From: RYN-230 sp963834515
Lineage (GTDB): Bacteria; Actinomycetota; Actinomycetes; Streptosporangiales; Streptosporangiaceae
DNA length: 64,000 bases
Reading direction: 5' to 3'
NCBI GenBank assembly: GCA_963834515.1
Contig: CAWICB010000009.1
Span: 62,001 to 126,000, forward strand
Shown: piece by piece, positions 52,618 to 61,944 of the stretch
Numbering within the stretch: position 1 is the stretch's first letter
Layout of the letters: each line of letters begins with the position of its first letter
Notes under the pieces: model-generated
Told to the model about the DNA's origin: nothing
The model's database searches: none
Seen by the model: only the letters and a program-made list of their open reading frames with translations
Made by a program: the position numbers and the translations under genes

Positions 52618-53412
52618 GTGCTCGGGACCAGCTGGACTGAAGTCGTCGCCTTGGTTGCGGCTTACGTGGTCGCGGTGCTGGCGACTCCTGCGGGGATCTC
52701 CGGCGCGGTCTTGCTGCTGCCTTTTCAGATCAGCGTGCTGGGTACACCGAGCCCGGCCGTCACCCCGACCAACCTGCTCTACAACGTGGTCGCCACCCCG
52801 GGAGCGCTGTACCGGTACTGGCGCCAGCAACAGACCGGCGGCCGCCTAGCCCTGGTCCTCATCGCCGGAACCCTGCCCGGTGTCATCGCCGGATCGGTCA
52901 TCCGGGTCGAACTGCTGCCCGGCCCTCGCGTCTTCGACCTGGTCGTCGCCGGCGTATTGATGCCGCTCGGCATCTGGCTGACGCTGACCCGGCCATCCCG
53001 CCCGCAGGACCCCGAACGCCCGGCCCGGCTGATCCCTGTCCCGGTCCTGGTGATCCTGGCCGCCGCGGTGGGCTGCGTTGGCGGAATCTACGGCATCGGT
53101 GGCGGGTCGATCCTGGCACCCATCCTGATCGGCTCGGGCCGACGCCCCGCAGAGGTCGCCCCCGCCGCCCTGGCCTCCACGTTCGTGACCTCAGTAGCGG
53201 GCGTCATCACCTTCACCATCTTGTCCATTCACCAGCACGGCTCCGTGGCCCCGGACTGGACAACAGGCATCGCCCTGGGCATCGGTGGCCTGGCTGGCGC
53301 CTATACCGGAGCCCGGATCCAACCCCGCATGCCCGACATCTTGATCCGCCGCCTGGTCGGCATCCTGGTAGTCGCGATCGGTGCCCGGTACCTGTGGTCT
53401 GGCCTGGGCTGA
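52618..53412 (+). CDS. TauE/SafE-family membrane transporter
   Basis: The 264-aa protein from GTG 52618 has about eight transmembrane helices. SWTEVVALVAAYVVAVLATPAGISGAVLLLPFQISVLG is the first TauE repeat with its G-x-S/G-G-A motif. VTPTNLLYNVVATPGALYRYW and IYGIGGGSILAPILIGSGRRPAEVAPAALASTFVTSVAG form the second repeat. Family members export sulfite, sulfoacetate or other organosulfur anions, or act as sulfur-compound permeases. It is divergent from the TOBE regulator, which may control it. The start lies close to a possible leaderless transcript, as there is no strong ribosome site. Confidence 0.88.
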   Translation: MLGTSWTEVVALVAAYVVAVLATPAGISGAVLLLPFQISVLGTPSPAVTPTNLLYNVVATPGALYRYWRQQQTGGRLALVLIAGTLPGVIAGSVIRVELLPGPRVFDLVVAGVLMPLGIWLTLTRPSRPQDPERPARLIPVPVLVILAAAVGCVGGIYGIGGGSILAPILIGSGRRPAEVAPAALASTFVTSVAGVITFTILSIHQHGSVAPDWTTGIALGIGGLAGAYTGARIQPRMPDILIRRLVGILVVAIGARYLWSGLG

Positions 53413-53610
53413 TCCTGCTCTGCTCAGCCACCGGCACGGCGAGATCGCTCAGCAACCTCGACCTGTCCTGCATTCCACCTCTCGGCAGGCCGTGGGACGC
53501 CGTCCAGACGGCGCCCAGGTAGGGCTCCGGAAGCCAGGCACGCAAATCCGCCCACATTCCCGCCTGCAAGTCAGAACCGCACAGGCCCGGCTATTGTCCT
53601 AACTTCAGGA

Positions 53611-54552
53611 TCACGTGGACTGGGCGGTGGGCGCGAATCCCGTGGCGGCGAGGTGGCCGGTGGTGAGCCGGGCGCAGCCAGCGGGGTCCTCCAGCCAGGG
53701 GCCGTGCCCGCCACGTACCTCATGAAGCACCGCTCCTGGGATCTCGGCGATGGCGGGACGGGCCTGCGCGGGAGCCAGAAACGGGTCGCTGGTACCCCAG
53801 CAGAACATGGTGGGGGCGGTGATCTGGCCGAGCTCGCCGGCGGACATGACGTTGTCCGCGTGGGGCCGGCGGAAACCGTCGATCGCGTGCATGAGCGAAG
53901 CGACGGTCCGGGCATTGCCTGGACGGCGGCCAGCAAGGCGGAGCACGTCCAGCAGCTCGTCAGGCGCGGCCGCAGCGGCAGCGGGGCTGAGTCCCTGGCC
54001 GAGCAGCCACCGGTACACCCGCCGCGGTGCTGGGCTGCGCAGCACGGCTTCAGCGAGCACCGGAACGGTCAGCAGCGACAAGGGCATCCGGACCGTCACA
54101 CCGGGCAGCGCGACGGCAGGGTCGCCGATGGCGACCAGCGAGGCGATCCGTCCCGGCCGGGCAGCGGCGTGCCACAAGGCAAACATCCCGCCCAGCGAGT
54201 GACCCACCACCGGGGCGGTGTCCAGGCCGAGCGCGTCGAACAGGTCGTCCATCAACCGCAGCGTGTGGTCTCGCACCGCGCCACGCCGGTAGGCCACCGG
54301 CCCGGACAGGCCATGGCCGGGCAGCTCCACAAGGAGAGCCCGGTAACCGGCAAGATCGGCGAGCCAGGGTGCCCACACGGCGGCGGCCAGGGTCACACCG
54401 TGCAGCATTACCAGCGGAGGCCCTGCCCCGACGCTAAGCACCCGCAAGCGCACCGGCGCCGAGCCGAGATCAACAAACGACTCCTCGGGCTGCAGGCCAC
54501 AGCGCATAAACAGCCGGGCCTCGGCCTCCCGGATCTGCCGATCGATTTTCAC
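53611..54552 (-). CDS. alpha/beta hydrolase
   Basis: The 313-aa protein opens with a charged helix MKIDRQIREAEARLF, followed by LVMLHGVTLAAAVWAP (oxyanion HG), ELPGHGLS, the nucleophile elbow VVGHSLGGMFALWHAA (Ser) and HEVRGGHGPWLEDP with the catalytic His. It resembles bacterial hydrolases of epoxide, ester or haloperoxidase type with an alpha cap (about residues 160-215). The substrate is unknown. It stands alone between the permease gene and an intergenic region. Confidence 0.87.
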   Translation of the reverse strand: MKIDRQIREAEARLFMRCGLQPEESFVDLGSAPVRLRVLSVGAGPPLVMLHGVTLAAAVWAPWLADLAGYRALLVELPGHGLSGPVAYRRGAVRDHTLRLMDDLFDALGLDTAPVVGHSLGGMFALWHAAARPGRIASLVAIGDPAVALPGVTVRMPLSLLTVPVLAEAVLRSPAPRRVYRWLLGQGLSPAAAAAAPDELLDVLRLAGRRPGNARTVASLMHAIDGFRRPHADNVMSAGELGQITAPTMFCWGTSDPFLAPAQARPAIAEIPGAVLHEVRGGHGPWLEDPAGCARLTTGHLAATGFAPTAQST

Positions 54553-55170
54553 TGTCTCATCCCCTGGGCGCGGCTGGCACCTGGCCGGCCGGAGTGGTCA
54601 TGACGCTTGGCGAAGCGTGGCCAGCCAGATGCTCACCCGTACGGTGACCGCGGTGCCTGACGTCTCCACGAGATCGGCGATGGTCGTGGAGGCCAGCTCC
54701 TGCCGCCCGGCGCGTTCAGCATGATGCATTACCTTGGCGATGCCGCAGGGCCTGAGGCAGGCGGCTCCGGTGGCCGGAACCGGCCCGCGCTGGCGGATCT
54801 CCGTGCAACAGAACAGCGGCCCGGGCGTAGCTCGGTGTCCGCCCCTCCACCGATCGGCCCATCGCCACCCCCCAGGCCGAACATTTGTATGCCCCCGAGT
54901 TTGCACTGGTGCCCCGCCCGATTGGAACCTCTCGATGGCTCGTAACCTCATCAGAGCCTCGGAACACTCGGGCGGTTCACTGAACCAATCTGTTCAAGGC
55001 GAGCCATCGACATGCCGGTCAACCCTGTCCGTGAGGTCCGAACCGTGACAGTGGGCGCCGCCCGCAGCCGTTCTGCCCGCAGCCGTTCAAGTCCACGGTC
55101 AAATCACGGTCAGACGATCTTGAAGGCCATCCTGGCGACTCCCGTAAGCACTGTGACCTGCGTGTCTGGT
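54553..55170. other. intergenic region with an 11-bp spaced inverted repeat
   Basis: No confident gene was found, although a minus frame ending at 54598 has a coding-like tail. TCGATGGCTCG (54932-54942) and CGAGCCATCGA (55000-55010) are perfect inverted repeats 57 bp apart. They could be the ends of a short decayed element or a long hairpin. The region lies directly upstream of the tRNA-Pro gene. Confidence 0.4.
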
Positions 55171-55244
55171 CGGGATGGCCGGATTCGAACCGGCGGCCTC
55201 CTGCTCCCAAAGCAGGCGCGCTAACCAAGCTGCGCCACATCCCG
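55171..55244 (-). tRNA. tRNA-Pro (anticodon UGG)
   Basis: The 74-nt gene reads CGGGATGTGGCGCAGCTTGG at its 5' end. The acceptor stem CGGGATG pairs with CATCCCG. The D-arm and anticodon loop CTTTGGGAG with anticodon TGG follow, and the T-arm CCGGTTCGAATCCGG is canonical. CCA is not encoded. Confidence 0.95.
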
Positions 55245-55440
55245 CAGAACCGACGGTAGCCTACCCGTCCACCGGGATTCGCGGGGCGTGACCCCCGGTC
55301 CGTGGACGGCCCCGCAGCTACCCCAGCCCTATTATCCCGCGCGTGCCGGCCGGGTCCTGTTCACCCGCCGGCCTCGGCCAGCCGGTACGCTACGCGTGTT
55401 GACGAGCAGGCGGCGGTAACCCCGAACGCCTGCCCGGCAC

Positions 55441-55514
55441 GCGGGCGTAGCTCAATGGCAGAGCCCCAGCCTTCCAAGCTGGTCATGAGGGTTCGATTCC
55501 CTTCGCCCGCTCCA
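55441..55514 (+). tRNA. tRNA-Gly (anticodon UCC) with encoded CCA
   Basis: The acceptor stem GCGGGCG (55441-55447) pairs with CGCCCGC (55504-55510). The anticodon arm CCAGCCTTCCAAGCTGG carries TCC, and the T-arm GAGGGTTCGATTCCCTT is normal. CCA is encoded at 55512-55514. Confidence 0.95.
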
Positions 55515-55562
55515 CCGGGATTGCCCAGTTCAGGCCCGTATCGGACGTTCAGGCGATTGCCC

Positions 55563-56740
55563 TCAGGAATCTCGCTCTCCCGACCGCCGCGCGGCGAGGG
55601 ACAGGACGAGCAAAAGAACTAGGAGGATGAGCCCGGCCGCGGGAGCCTGCGCGAGCGCGGCAGAGGCACCCCACGCGTCCGCGGCCCGCCCGGCGAGGGT
55701 CGCCGCCGGGGCCAAGCCAGCCGCACTGGTGGAGTTGTTCTAGGTGAACGCCTGGGTGAGGGCCGCCGGGTGGATGGCCCTTTCAGTGAGGACATTCAGC
55801 AGGACAAGCGTGGGCGGTACCGCCGCCTCCGTGACCACCACGGCCGCGCCGAGCCAGATCGCGGACGGGGCGAGGGGAAGCAGCAGCGCCGCGCCCGTCA
55901 GGTAGGCGGCGGCAATGACGAGCTGGCGCCGTGCCGGGGCGCGATGCCGGCACAGCCCGTAGACCCAGCCGGAGAGCAGTCCGCTGAGCCCGGAGGCGGC
56001 GATGATCGGCACGGCCGCGCCCGGCTCCCCGTGGCCGATGGCGAAGGAGCTCACCGAGACCTGCATGGTGCCGAAGTACAGCCCGACGGCCAGGTTGAGC
56101 AGCGCGAGCAGAAGGAAGGCGGGTTGAAGCAAGGTCCGTCCGGTGCGGGCATGTTCGGCCCGCTCGCGGGCGGGCCGGGGGCGCGGTGCGGCGTTGAGCG
56201 GCCAGCGACGCTCCCCCGCCGAGAATCAGGCCCGCGGCGATGGCGCTGGCCAGGGCCTCGTCACCGGCAGCGCCGAGCGAGGTGACCAGGACCGGCCCGA
56301 GCAGGAAAGCGGTGGCGTTGGCCAGCGACTCCAGCGAAAAGGCGGTGGGTAGCTCGCCGGCCCGCTCGCCGCGCAGCAGGTGCGCCCAGCGAGCTCCGGA
56401 GAGCGCGCCGAACTGGGGAACAACCGCGCCAGCGCACGTCGCGGCGGCGATCTCCACTGCCCGGGTGGTGGAGGCAAGGACGCCGGCGATAGCGGCACCG
56501 TGGGCGAGGAGGCAGGCCGACAGGACGCGGGTCTGGCCGAACCGGTTGACCAGGCGGGCCAGCTCCGGGCCGATCAGAGCCTCAGCGAGGCCGAAACCGG
56601 CGGCGGCAATGCCGGCGGTGCCGTAAGAGCCGGTGTGGGCGTGCAGCAGCCGGGCGACTGGGACGACGATAGCAACAGGGAGCGGGGTTCCAGCCAGGGC
56701 ATTGCGACGATGGCGGCGCGCAAACGCCCCGGGGGTGAGG
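55563..56740 (-). pseudogene. MFS transporter, disrupted by frameshift and a nonsense codon
   Basis: The protein can be followed across frames. The N-terminal half (GFGLAEALIGPELARLVNRFG, GAVVPQFGALSGARWAHLLRG, ELPTAFSLESLANATAFLLGPVLV) is followed by a frame change near 56160. The next frame reads LLQPAFLLLALLNLAVGLYFGTMQVSVSSFAIGHGEPG through LLNVLTERAIHPAALTQAFT and stops at TAG (55740-55742). Beyond that, NNSTSAAGLAPAATLAGRAADAWGAS completes the transporter to 55563. The TAG sits where relatives have Trp (TGG), a one-base nonsense change. This is a recently inactivated drug- or solute-efflux MFS protein. Confidence 0.8.
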
Positions 56741-56793
56741 CATGGCTGTCAGGCAGCTCATGGCGAAGGAGCCAGACAGGCATATTAGGTAGC

Positions 56794-56813
56794 CCCGCTT
56801 CCAAAGAAGCGGG
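56794..56813. terminator. short perfect hairpin, terminator-like
   Basis: CCCGCTTC and GAAGCGGG form an 8-bp stem with a 4-nt CAAA loop. It lies between the MFS pseudogene and the tRNA remnant. No U-run follows, so termination is only possible. Confidence 0.35.
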
Positions 56814-56870
56814 CCGCCGAGTCAGGCTTACCGTCAGAAAGACTGGGCAGCGGTCACGGCAACGCTGACG

Positions 56871-56920
56871 CCAGTGGCTCCCAGGCTGGTCATCAAGGTT
56901 CGATTCCCGTCGCCACTGGG
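56871..56920 (+). repeat. tRNA-Gly 3'-half remnant
   Basis: GCTGGTCAT, GGTTCGATTCCC and TCGCC match the anticodon-arm end and T-arm of tRNA-Gly (55441-55514) over 29 nt with three changes, but the 5' half is missing. CCAGTGGC and GCCACTGG form an extra stem. It may be an old attachment site or a decayed tRNA copy. Confidence 0.55.
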
Positions 56921-56945
56921 CGATCCCGGTGGAGCGCGCATGGCT

Positions 56946-57341
56946 TCATCGGTCGTGGTCAGGGATCTGCTCGGCTAGCGCCGCCCGTGAGGCAGGCGCC
57001 GGGAAAGGATCGGCAAAGTACTGGGTCTCGTGCGTGACCAGATCGCCGGCGAGCTCCATGATGCTCACCGAGTAGGTGGGCGCGCCGTCATAGGTGATCA
57101 CGCACTCGTTCACCCATAGGTCGCCGCCGCCCCGGATCCGCAGGACAGTGAAGTGGCGTTCAGCCGGGTGACCGCCACGCTGCGCCTTGATCTTGGACCG
57201 GCCCCGGAAGCGCTCCCCGGACTGCGGGTAGTCCAGGATCGCATCATCGGCGTAGATCGCATGCTCGGTGTCGATGTCGCCGCGCTCAGAGGCCGCCCAG
57301 TGCTCCTCCAGCCGGGCCCGGGTCCTGGCGTCACGATCCAT
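56946..57341 (-). CDS. SnoaL-like (NTF2-fold) protein
   Basis: ATG 57341 follows GAGGAAGG at about 9 nt and gives 131 aa. The cone-shaped NTF2 fold is visible: ARLEEHWAASERGDIDTEHAIYADDAILDYPQSGERFRGRSKI, a HFTVLRIRGGGDLWVNECVITYDG sheet and SIMELAGDLVTHETQYFADPF. SnoaL-like proteins are small enzymes or ligand-binding proteins, often of polyketide or xenobiotic metabolism. The role here is unknown. It is divergent from the peroxiredoxin-like gene at 57557. Confidence 0.85.
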   Translation of the reverse strand: MDRDARTRARLEEHWAASERGDIDTEHAIYADDAILDYPQSGERFRGRSKIKAQRGGHPAERHFTVLRIRGGGDLWVNECVITYDGAPTYSVSIMELAGDLVTHETQYFADPFPAPASRAALAEQIPDHDR

Positions 57342-57556
57342 TGCGCTTGCCTTCCTCACGTGCATCGCCGACGGTGCCCGGCAGCCTGGCCGTCGGCCTG
57401 CAGACTTCCTGCCGCCGCCCGGTACCCCTCTCCAGAGGTTCCCGTTACCCCCGGGTGTCAATCTGGTTCCTCTGGGTACAAACAGGCTTGCTGTGACGCA
57501 GTTGACAGAGGGCACGATGCAGCTAAGCACTCAAAGCCGTGAGAGGCAGTCACCTT

Positions 57557-58156
57557 ATGCGTCCTGATATCAGGCCTGGTGGGGTGTTTCCTGATTATTC
57601 GCTGCCGGATCATACGGGTGTGGTGCGCGCGCTGAGTGAGCTGCAGGGCCGTGATCCGCTGGTGCTGACGCTGGCCCGGGGAAATTACTGCCCGAAGGAG
57701 CATCAGCAGCACCTGGAGCTGGCAGCCAACTACCCGAAGATCGCGGTGGCCTACACCCAGATCGCCACCATCTCCACCGACGATCATCACAGCGTGCAGG
57801 AGTTCCGGGCCTCCGTCGGCGCCCAGTGGCCGTTCCTGTCGGACCCGGGGCGGACCGTGCAGCAGGATCTGGACATCGCCGAGTACACCGACCCCGAGCA
57901 CAACCCGATGATCCCGCACACGCTGGTGCTGAAGCCCGGCCTGGTCATCCACAGTGTTTACAACGGGTACTGGTTCTGGGGCCGCCCCTCGTTTGATGAC
58001 CTGTGGCACGACCTGCGCGCCGCCACCGCCGAGATCCGCCCGGACTGGGACCTGAGCACCCCGGGCCTGCGCGAGGCGTGGGACGCGGGTGACTACTCCA
58101 AGTTCCACGGCTGGGACCGGCGCTCCCCCGGGTCGGCGCCCACCTCGTATGGATGA
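57557..58156 (+). CDS. peroxiredoxin/redoxin-like (AhpC/TSA fold) protein
   Basis: ATG 57557 yields 199 aa. The thioredoxin fold is recognisable: GGVFPDYSLPDHTGVVRALSELQGRDPLVLTLARGNYCPKEHQQHLEL, with Cys45 in the place of the peroxidatic Cys (R-G-N-Y-C-P), and later VHSVYNGYWFWGRPSFDDLWHDLRAA. The redoxin motif is shifted from the typical T-x-x-C context to G-N-Y-C, a variant seen in actinobacterial homologues. It likely reduces peroxide or acts as a thiol oxidoreductase. A possible -35 (TTGACA, 57502-57507) lies upstream. Confidence 0.8.
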   Translation: MRPDIRPGGVFPDYSLPDHTGVVRALSELQGRDPLVLTLARGNYCPKEHQQHLELAANYPKIAVAYTQIATISTDDHHSVQEFRASVGAQWPFLSDPGRTVQQDLDIAEYTDPEHNPMIPHTLVLKPGLVIHSVYNGYWFWGRPSFDDLWHDLRAATAEIRPDWDLSTPGLREAWDAGDYSKFHGWDRRSPGSAPTSYG

Positions 58157-58253
58157 CAGCACACCCACCGCCGCGGTGCTGAGCTAGCCGCGGCCAGGCC
58201 ATGGCCGGCGGGTCACCTAGTGGCCAGCCAGGAATCACGGAGGGGCGAAGGCA

Positions 58254-59204
58254 GTGGGCACGCCAGTATGCGACCTGCTCGGGATTGAACAACCCATCGT
58301 CCAGGCACCCATGGCCGCGATTCCCCAACTGGCCGCGGCGGTCTCCAACGCCGGCGCGCTCGGCATGGTCACCCTCACCTGGTCTGATGACACCGCAGCT
58401 GTGGTCCGCCAGACAGCCGCGCTGACCGCGGCGCCGTTCGGCGGCAACTTCGTCCTCACCGAGGACCACCACCGCGGCCTTGACCAGGCCCTGGACGCCG
58501 GGCTGCGGATCGTCTCGTTCATGTGGGGCGACCCCAGCGACTACATCAAACCCGTCCACGACGCCGGCGGGCTCGTGCTGCACACCGTCGGCAGCGCCGC
58601 CGAAGCACGCCACGCCGTCGCGGCCGGCGTGGACGTCATCGTCGCGCAAGGCTGGGAAGCCGGCGGGCACGTTTGGGGCACCGTCGCGACCCTGCCCCTG
58701 GTGCCCGCCGTCGTCGACGCCGTCACACCCGTGCCGGTGATTGCGGCGGGCGGGATCGGTGACGCCCGCGGCGTCGCCGCCGTCCTGGCCCTCGGTGCCC
58801 AGGCCGCGTGGCTGGGCACCCGGTTCCTGCTCGCCACCGAGATGCCGATCCACGAGGACTACCGGCGCGCGCTGATAGCCGCAGCCGAAACCGACCCCCG
58901 GCTCTACCCCAACCTGTACGAAGTCGGATGGCCCGACTCCCCGCACCGCGCGCTGCGCAACTCAACCGCCACCGCCTGGGAAGCGGCGGGCCGCCCCCCA
59001 CTCGCCCAGCGGCCAGGAACCGGCGACGTGATCGCGCACTTCGCTTCCGGCGAAGCAATCGTCCGCTACGAGCCAGCACCACCCATGACCGGAACAACCG
59101 GCGACATCGAAGCACTCTCCATGTGGGCCGGGCAAGACGTCGCCCTCGCGAGGCAGACACAGTCAGCGGCGGACATCGTGACCGAGCTCACCTCCCGCCT
59201 GTGA
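58254..59204 (+). CDS. nitronate monooxygenase (2-nitropropane dioxygenase family)
   Basis: The 316-aa TIM-barrel flavoenzyme begins at GTG 58254, about 8 nt after GGAGGGG. It has EQPIVQAPMAAIPQLAAAVSNAGALGMVTLTW (FMN-binding N-terminus), then VDVIVAQGWEAGGHVWG (substrate and catalytic region) and VPVIAAGGIGDARGVAAVLALGAQAAWLGTRFLLATE (phosphate-binding loops). NMOs oxidise nitronates to carbonyls and nitrite, protecting against propionate-3-nitronate. It stands alone, followed by the FAD-monooxygenase relic. Confidence 0.92.
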   Translation: MGTPVCDLLGIEQPIVQAPMAAIPQLAAAVSNAGALGMVTLTWSDDTAAVVRQTAALTAAPFGGNFVLTEDHHRGLDQALDAGLRIVSFMWGDPSDYIKPVHDAGGLVLHTVGSAAEARHAVAAGVDVIVAQGWEAGGHVWGTVATLPLVPAVVDAVTPVPVIAAGGIGDARGVAAVLALGAQAAWLGTRFLLATEMPIHEDYRRALIAAAETDPRLYPNLYEVGWPDSPHRALRNSTATAWEAAGRPPLAQRPGTGDVIAHFASGEAIVRYEPAPPMTGTTGDIEALSMWAGQDVALARQTQSAADIVTELTSRL

Positions 59205-59210
59205 GGGCCT

Positions 59211-59324
59211 GTGGAGCTTCCGGTGCTCGGCGCGGTCACTGCGCCCACGGCCGCGCTGATCCGCCCGGACGGATATGTCGCCTGGGCGGGAGACCTGACC
59301 CAGCCGGGCTCCCTGATGCGCTGA
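59211..59324 (+). pseudogene. C-terminal fragment of an FAD-dependent monooxygenase
   Basis: A 38-codon stretch reads VELPVLGAVTAPTAALIRPDGYVAWAGDLTQPGSLMR. The (L/I)RPDG(Y/H)VAWAG segment is the conserved C-terminal thioredoxin-like end of PHBH/rifampin-monooxygenase-type FAD hydroxylases. The large flavin domain is absent, so this is a relic. Confidence 0.6.
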
Positions 59325-59382
59325 CCGCGGGAATTAGGCTCCCCACCGCGGCGTAACGTGAACGGGCGCTCGCGGCTCAGCG

Positions 59383-59871
59383 TCAGCCGGCGGCCAGGTC
59401 GCGCTCATACCAGGTGGCTGGCTTACCGCCGATAGCGGCCGGGCCGGCCGGGAGGAAGCCGGCCTTGGTCAGCACCTTCTGGGACGCCACATTGTCGGGA
59501 GTGACCCGCGCCCTGAGCGAGCGCAGCCCGTACTGCGCCGCCGCCAGCCGGCACAGTTCCCGGACCGTCACGGTCGCCACGCCGCGGCCGGCCGCGTGCT
59601 CCGCGACCCGGTAGCCGAGCTCAGCCGTGCCATTTCCTATGTCGACGAGGTTGAACCGGCCGAGCACCGAGCCGTCCTCGCCGATGAGCAGATGGAAGGC
59701 GCTGCTGCCCGCCTCCTGCTCGGCCAGCAGGGCGTCGTGCCGCTCGGCGAAGTGGCTGAAGAACTCATCGCCCCGATCGGAGATCGAGGCGGCGAAGTAG
59801 GCGCGATTGGCCAGTTCGAAGGCCAGCACGGCCGGGGCATGGTCGGCGCGCAGGCGCTGCAGCTCAGGCAC
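59383..59871 (-). CDS. GNAT acetyltransferase, RimJ/RimL type
   Basis: The 162-aa protein from GTG 59871 has the RimJ/RimL layout: AVLAFELANRAYFAASISDRGDEFF, HLLIGEDGSVLGRFNLVDIGNGTAELGYRVAEHAAGRGVATVTVRELCRLA (acetyl-CoA loop A-G-R-G-V-A) and ARVTPDNVASQKVLTKAGF. RimJ/RimL proteins acetylate protein N-termini or small amines. The substrate is unknown. It stands alone between relics. Confidence 0.9.
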   Translation of the reverse strand: MPELQRLRADHAPAVLAFELANRAYFAASISDRGDEFFSHFAERHDALLAEQEAGSSAFHLLIGEDGSVLGRFNLVDIGNGTAELGYRVAEHAAGRGVATVTVRELCRLAAAQYGLRSLRARVTPDNVASQKVLTKAGFLPAGPAAIGGKPATWYERDLAAG

Positions 59872-59946
59872 CGCCCAACCCTACTCTGGGGCACCGGCCA
59901 GGCTCTCACGGCTCCGGACTGGTGCTGGAGCAGGCGGTAAAGACGG

Positions 59947-61102
59947 TCAGGTTCTTCCCCAGCGGCACTGCAGGTGATGGATCGGGTCCAGATGCAGGCT
60001 GCGCGCCAGCCACAGGCTGATCACCGCGGCCAGCCCCCAGGCCACCGCCGGGGCGGGCCGGCCCCGTTCCGGAACACCAGTGGTCAGCGCGGCGGCCAGC
60101 AGCAGCGCGGCAATGCCCAGCGCGGTGCCGAGCTGCGCGGCCGTGTTGATGATCCCGGAGGCCGTGCCCCTGGTGCTGGCCGCGACACTGGTGCCGAGCC
60201 CGGTAGCCGCGACTGAAGACAGGCCGATGCCCAGACCCCCCGCCGCGACGCACACCGGGAGCGCCCAAGGGCTCAGCGAAGCCGGGATGAGCGTGGCATC
60301 GGACCCGGCGATGATGGCCAGGCCGGCCGCGATGACCCGCTGTGGTCCAAGCCGGGCCAGCGCCGGCGTGGCCAGCGCAGAACCGGCGATGACGGCAACG
60401 CTGAACGGCAGCAGCATCAATCCGGCGGCGAGCGGGCTACGGCCCCGGGTGTTCTGCAGGTACAGGGTGACCAGGGTGATGGCCGAACTGCTCGTGAGCG
60501 TGTTCAGCAGCCCGCCGACCGCGCCTTGCCGCAGCGGCCGCTCACGCAGCAGCGCAGTGGGCAGCAGCGGCGCCACCGCCCGCCGGTCAATGACGGCGAA
60601 CAGGCCCGCCAGGAGGACGGCCAGTCCGAGCAGCAGGGCGCCGGCCGGCGCCCGGCCCGGTTCCGGTAGCAGCGTCGTAGCGACCACGAACGCCATCACG
60701 GCCGCGGTGAACGTGCTGAAGCTGGCCACGCTGAGCCGGACCGGCCGCCGGCGCGGCCACCGACGGCGCGGTGGCCCCCAGGACCGCGGCCGCGGCCAGG
60801 ATGGCCAGGCCGGCCAGGATGACCCGCCGGTGGCCGAACCGGTCACCCAGCCGCGCGCCGAGCATCAGCAGCCCGCCGAAGAACATGGCGTAACCGGTAG
60901 AGATCAGGCTGGCCGTACCGGCTGGTGCCCGCAAGTCCGCCAGCATCGCCGGGAGGGCGGTCACCACGACCGTCACGCCGAGGACGTCAGCGAACTGAAC
61001 CAGGCACAGCGACACCACGCCAACCCGCACCGCTCGCACCACCGTCGGCTGTCCAGTCAGCGGGTGACTAAACCGGCCCGCGGATCTTCCTGCCCGGGAC
61101 AT
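59947..61102 (-). pseudogene. MFS transporter with internal deletion and frameshift
   Basis: The N-terminal frame from 61102 gives TVVRAVRVGVVSLCLVQFADVLGVTVVVTALPAMLADLR, AGTASLISTGYAMFFGGLLMLGARLGDRFGHRRVILAG and ends near 60750 at VLGATAPSVAAPA. A second frame begins directly with RRPVRLSVASFSTFTAAVMAFVVATTLL and runs to 59947. The four helices between motif A and the centre of a DHA2-type MFS protein, about 110 residues, are missing. Deletion plus frameshift indicates inactivation. It is divergent from the broken hydrolase at 61120. Confidence 0.8.
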
Positions 61103-61119
61103 CTGATAGCAAGGGAGCC

Positions 61120-61937
61120 GTGACCGAGCGCGCCGTGCCGACCATCCCCGGTTTCACCGCGGGCTACCTGGATGTTGCGGGCTTGCCCACCTGGCATGAG
61201 GTGGATGGCGCGGGGCCAGCCGTGATTCTGCTGCACGGGGCGTTCTCTGGTGCGGCCGCCTGGTCAGCCCAGGCGCGGCGCTGGCCGGCGCGGGATTCCG
61301 GGTGCATGTGCCAGAGCGGCGCGGGCATGCGCACACCCAGGATGTGGCTGGTCCGCTGACCTACGACGTGATGGCCGGGGACACGATCGCCTACCTCGAG
61401 GCCGTGCTGGATGACGGCCCCGCTCACCTGGTCGGCTGGAGCGACGGGGCGGTGGTGGCGCTGCTGGTGGCGCAGCGGCGGCCAGATCTGGCCGCCCGGC
61501 TGGTGCTGATCGGCCAGTACTACAACTCAGCCGGCCGGGCCGCGGCCAGTGACCTGGACCAGTGGCTACGCAGTGACGCGGCCCAGCGCTTCCTCCGCCA
61601 AGGCTACGACCCGTTCTCCCCGGACGGGCCTGGGCACTTCCCGGTCGTGTACGGCAAGACGCTGGCCATGATCGAGTCCGAACCCGAGCTCGACCTGGCC
61701 ACGTTCGGCACCGTCACGGCGCCCACCCTGGTCCTGCAGGGGGACCGGGACGCCGTCACCCTCGAGCACGGCGACGCGGTGGCCGCCGCGCTGCCGGACG
61801 CGAGGCTGGCCGTGCTGCCCGGCACCCACGCCCTGCCGCTGGAGCTGCCCGGCGTGGTCAACCCGCTGCTCATTTCGTTTCTGCGGGGCAGCGTGGCCAC
61901 GCCGGCCTCGGCCCTGGGGTTCCTGAGCAACGGGTAG
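61120..61937 (+). pseudogene. alpha/beta hydrolase with a frameshift
   Basis: The first frame (ATERAVPTIPGFTAGYLDVAGLPTWHEVDGAGPAVILLHGAFSGAAAWSAQA-like) reads the fold up to the oxyanion HGAFSG, then breaks near 61272. The second frame continues ALAGAGFRVHVPERRGHAHTQDV and LVGWSDGAVVALLVAQRRPDLAARLVLIG (Ser-lacking G-W-S-D-G elbow with Ser in GWSDG), then VLQGDRDAVTLEH and LPGTHALPLE. One inserted or missing base would restore a typical 270-aa hydrolase. It may be an error or a real disruption. Confidence 0.75.
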
Positions 61938-61944
61938 CGGCCGG

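Noticed and set aside
54598..54951. Minus-strand 117-codon frame
   Set aside because: Only its C-terminal third looks coding and no start site or family is visible.
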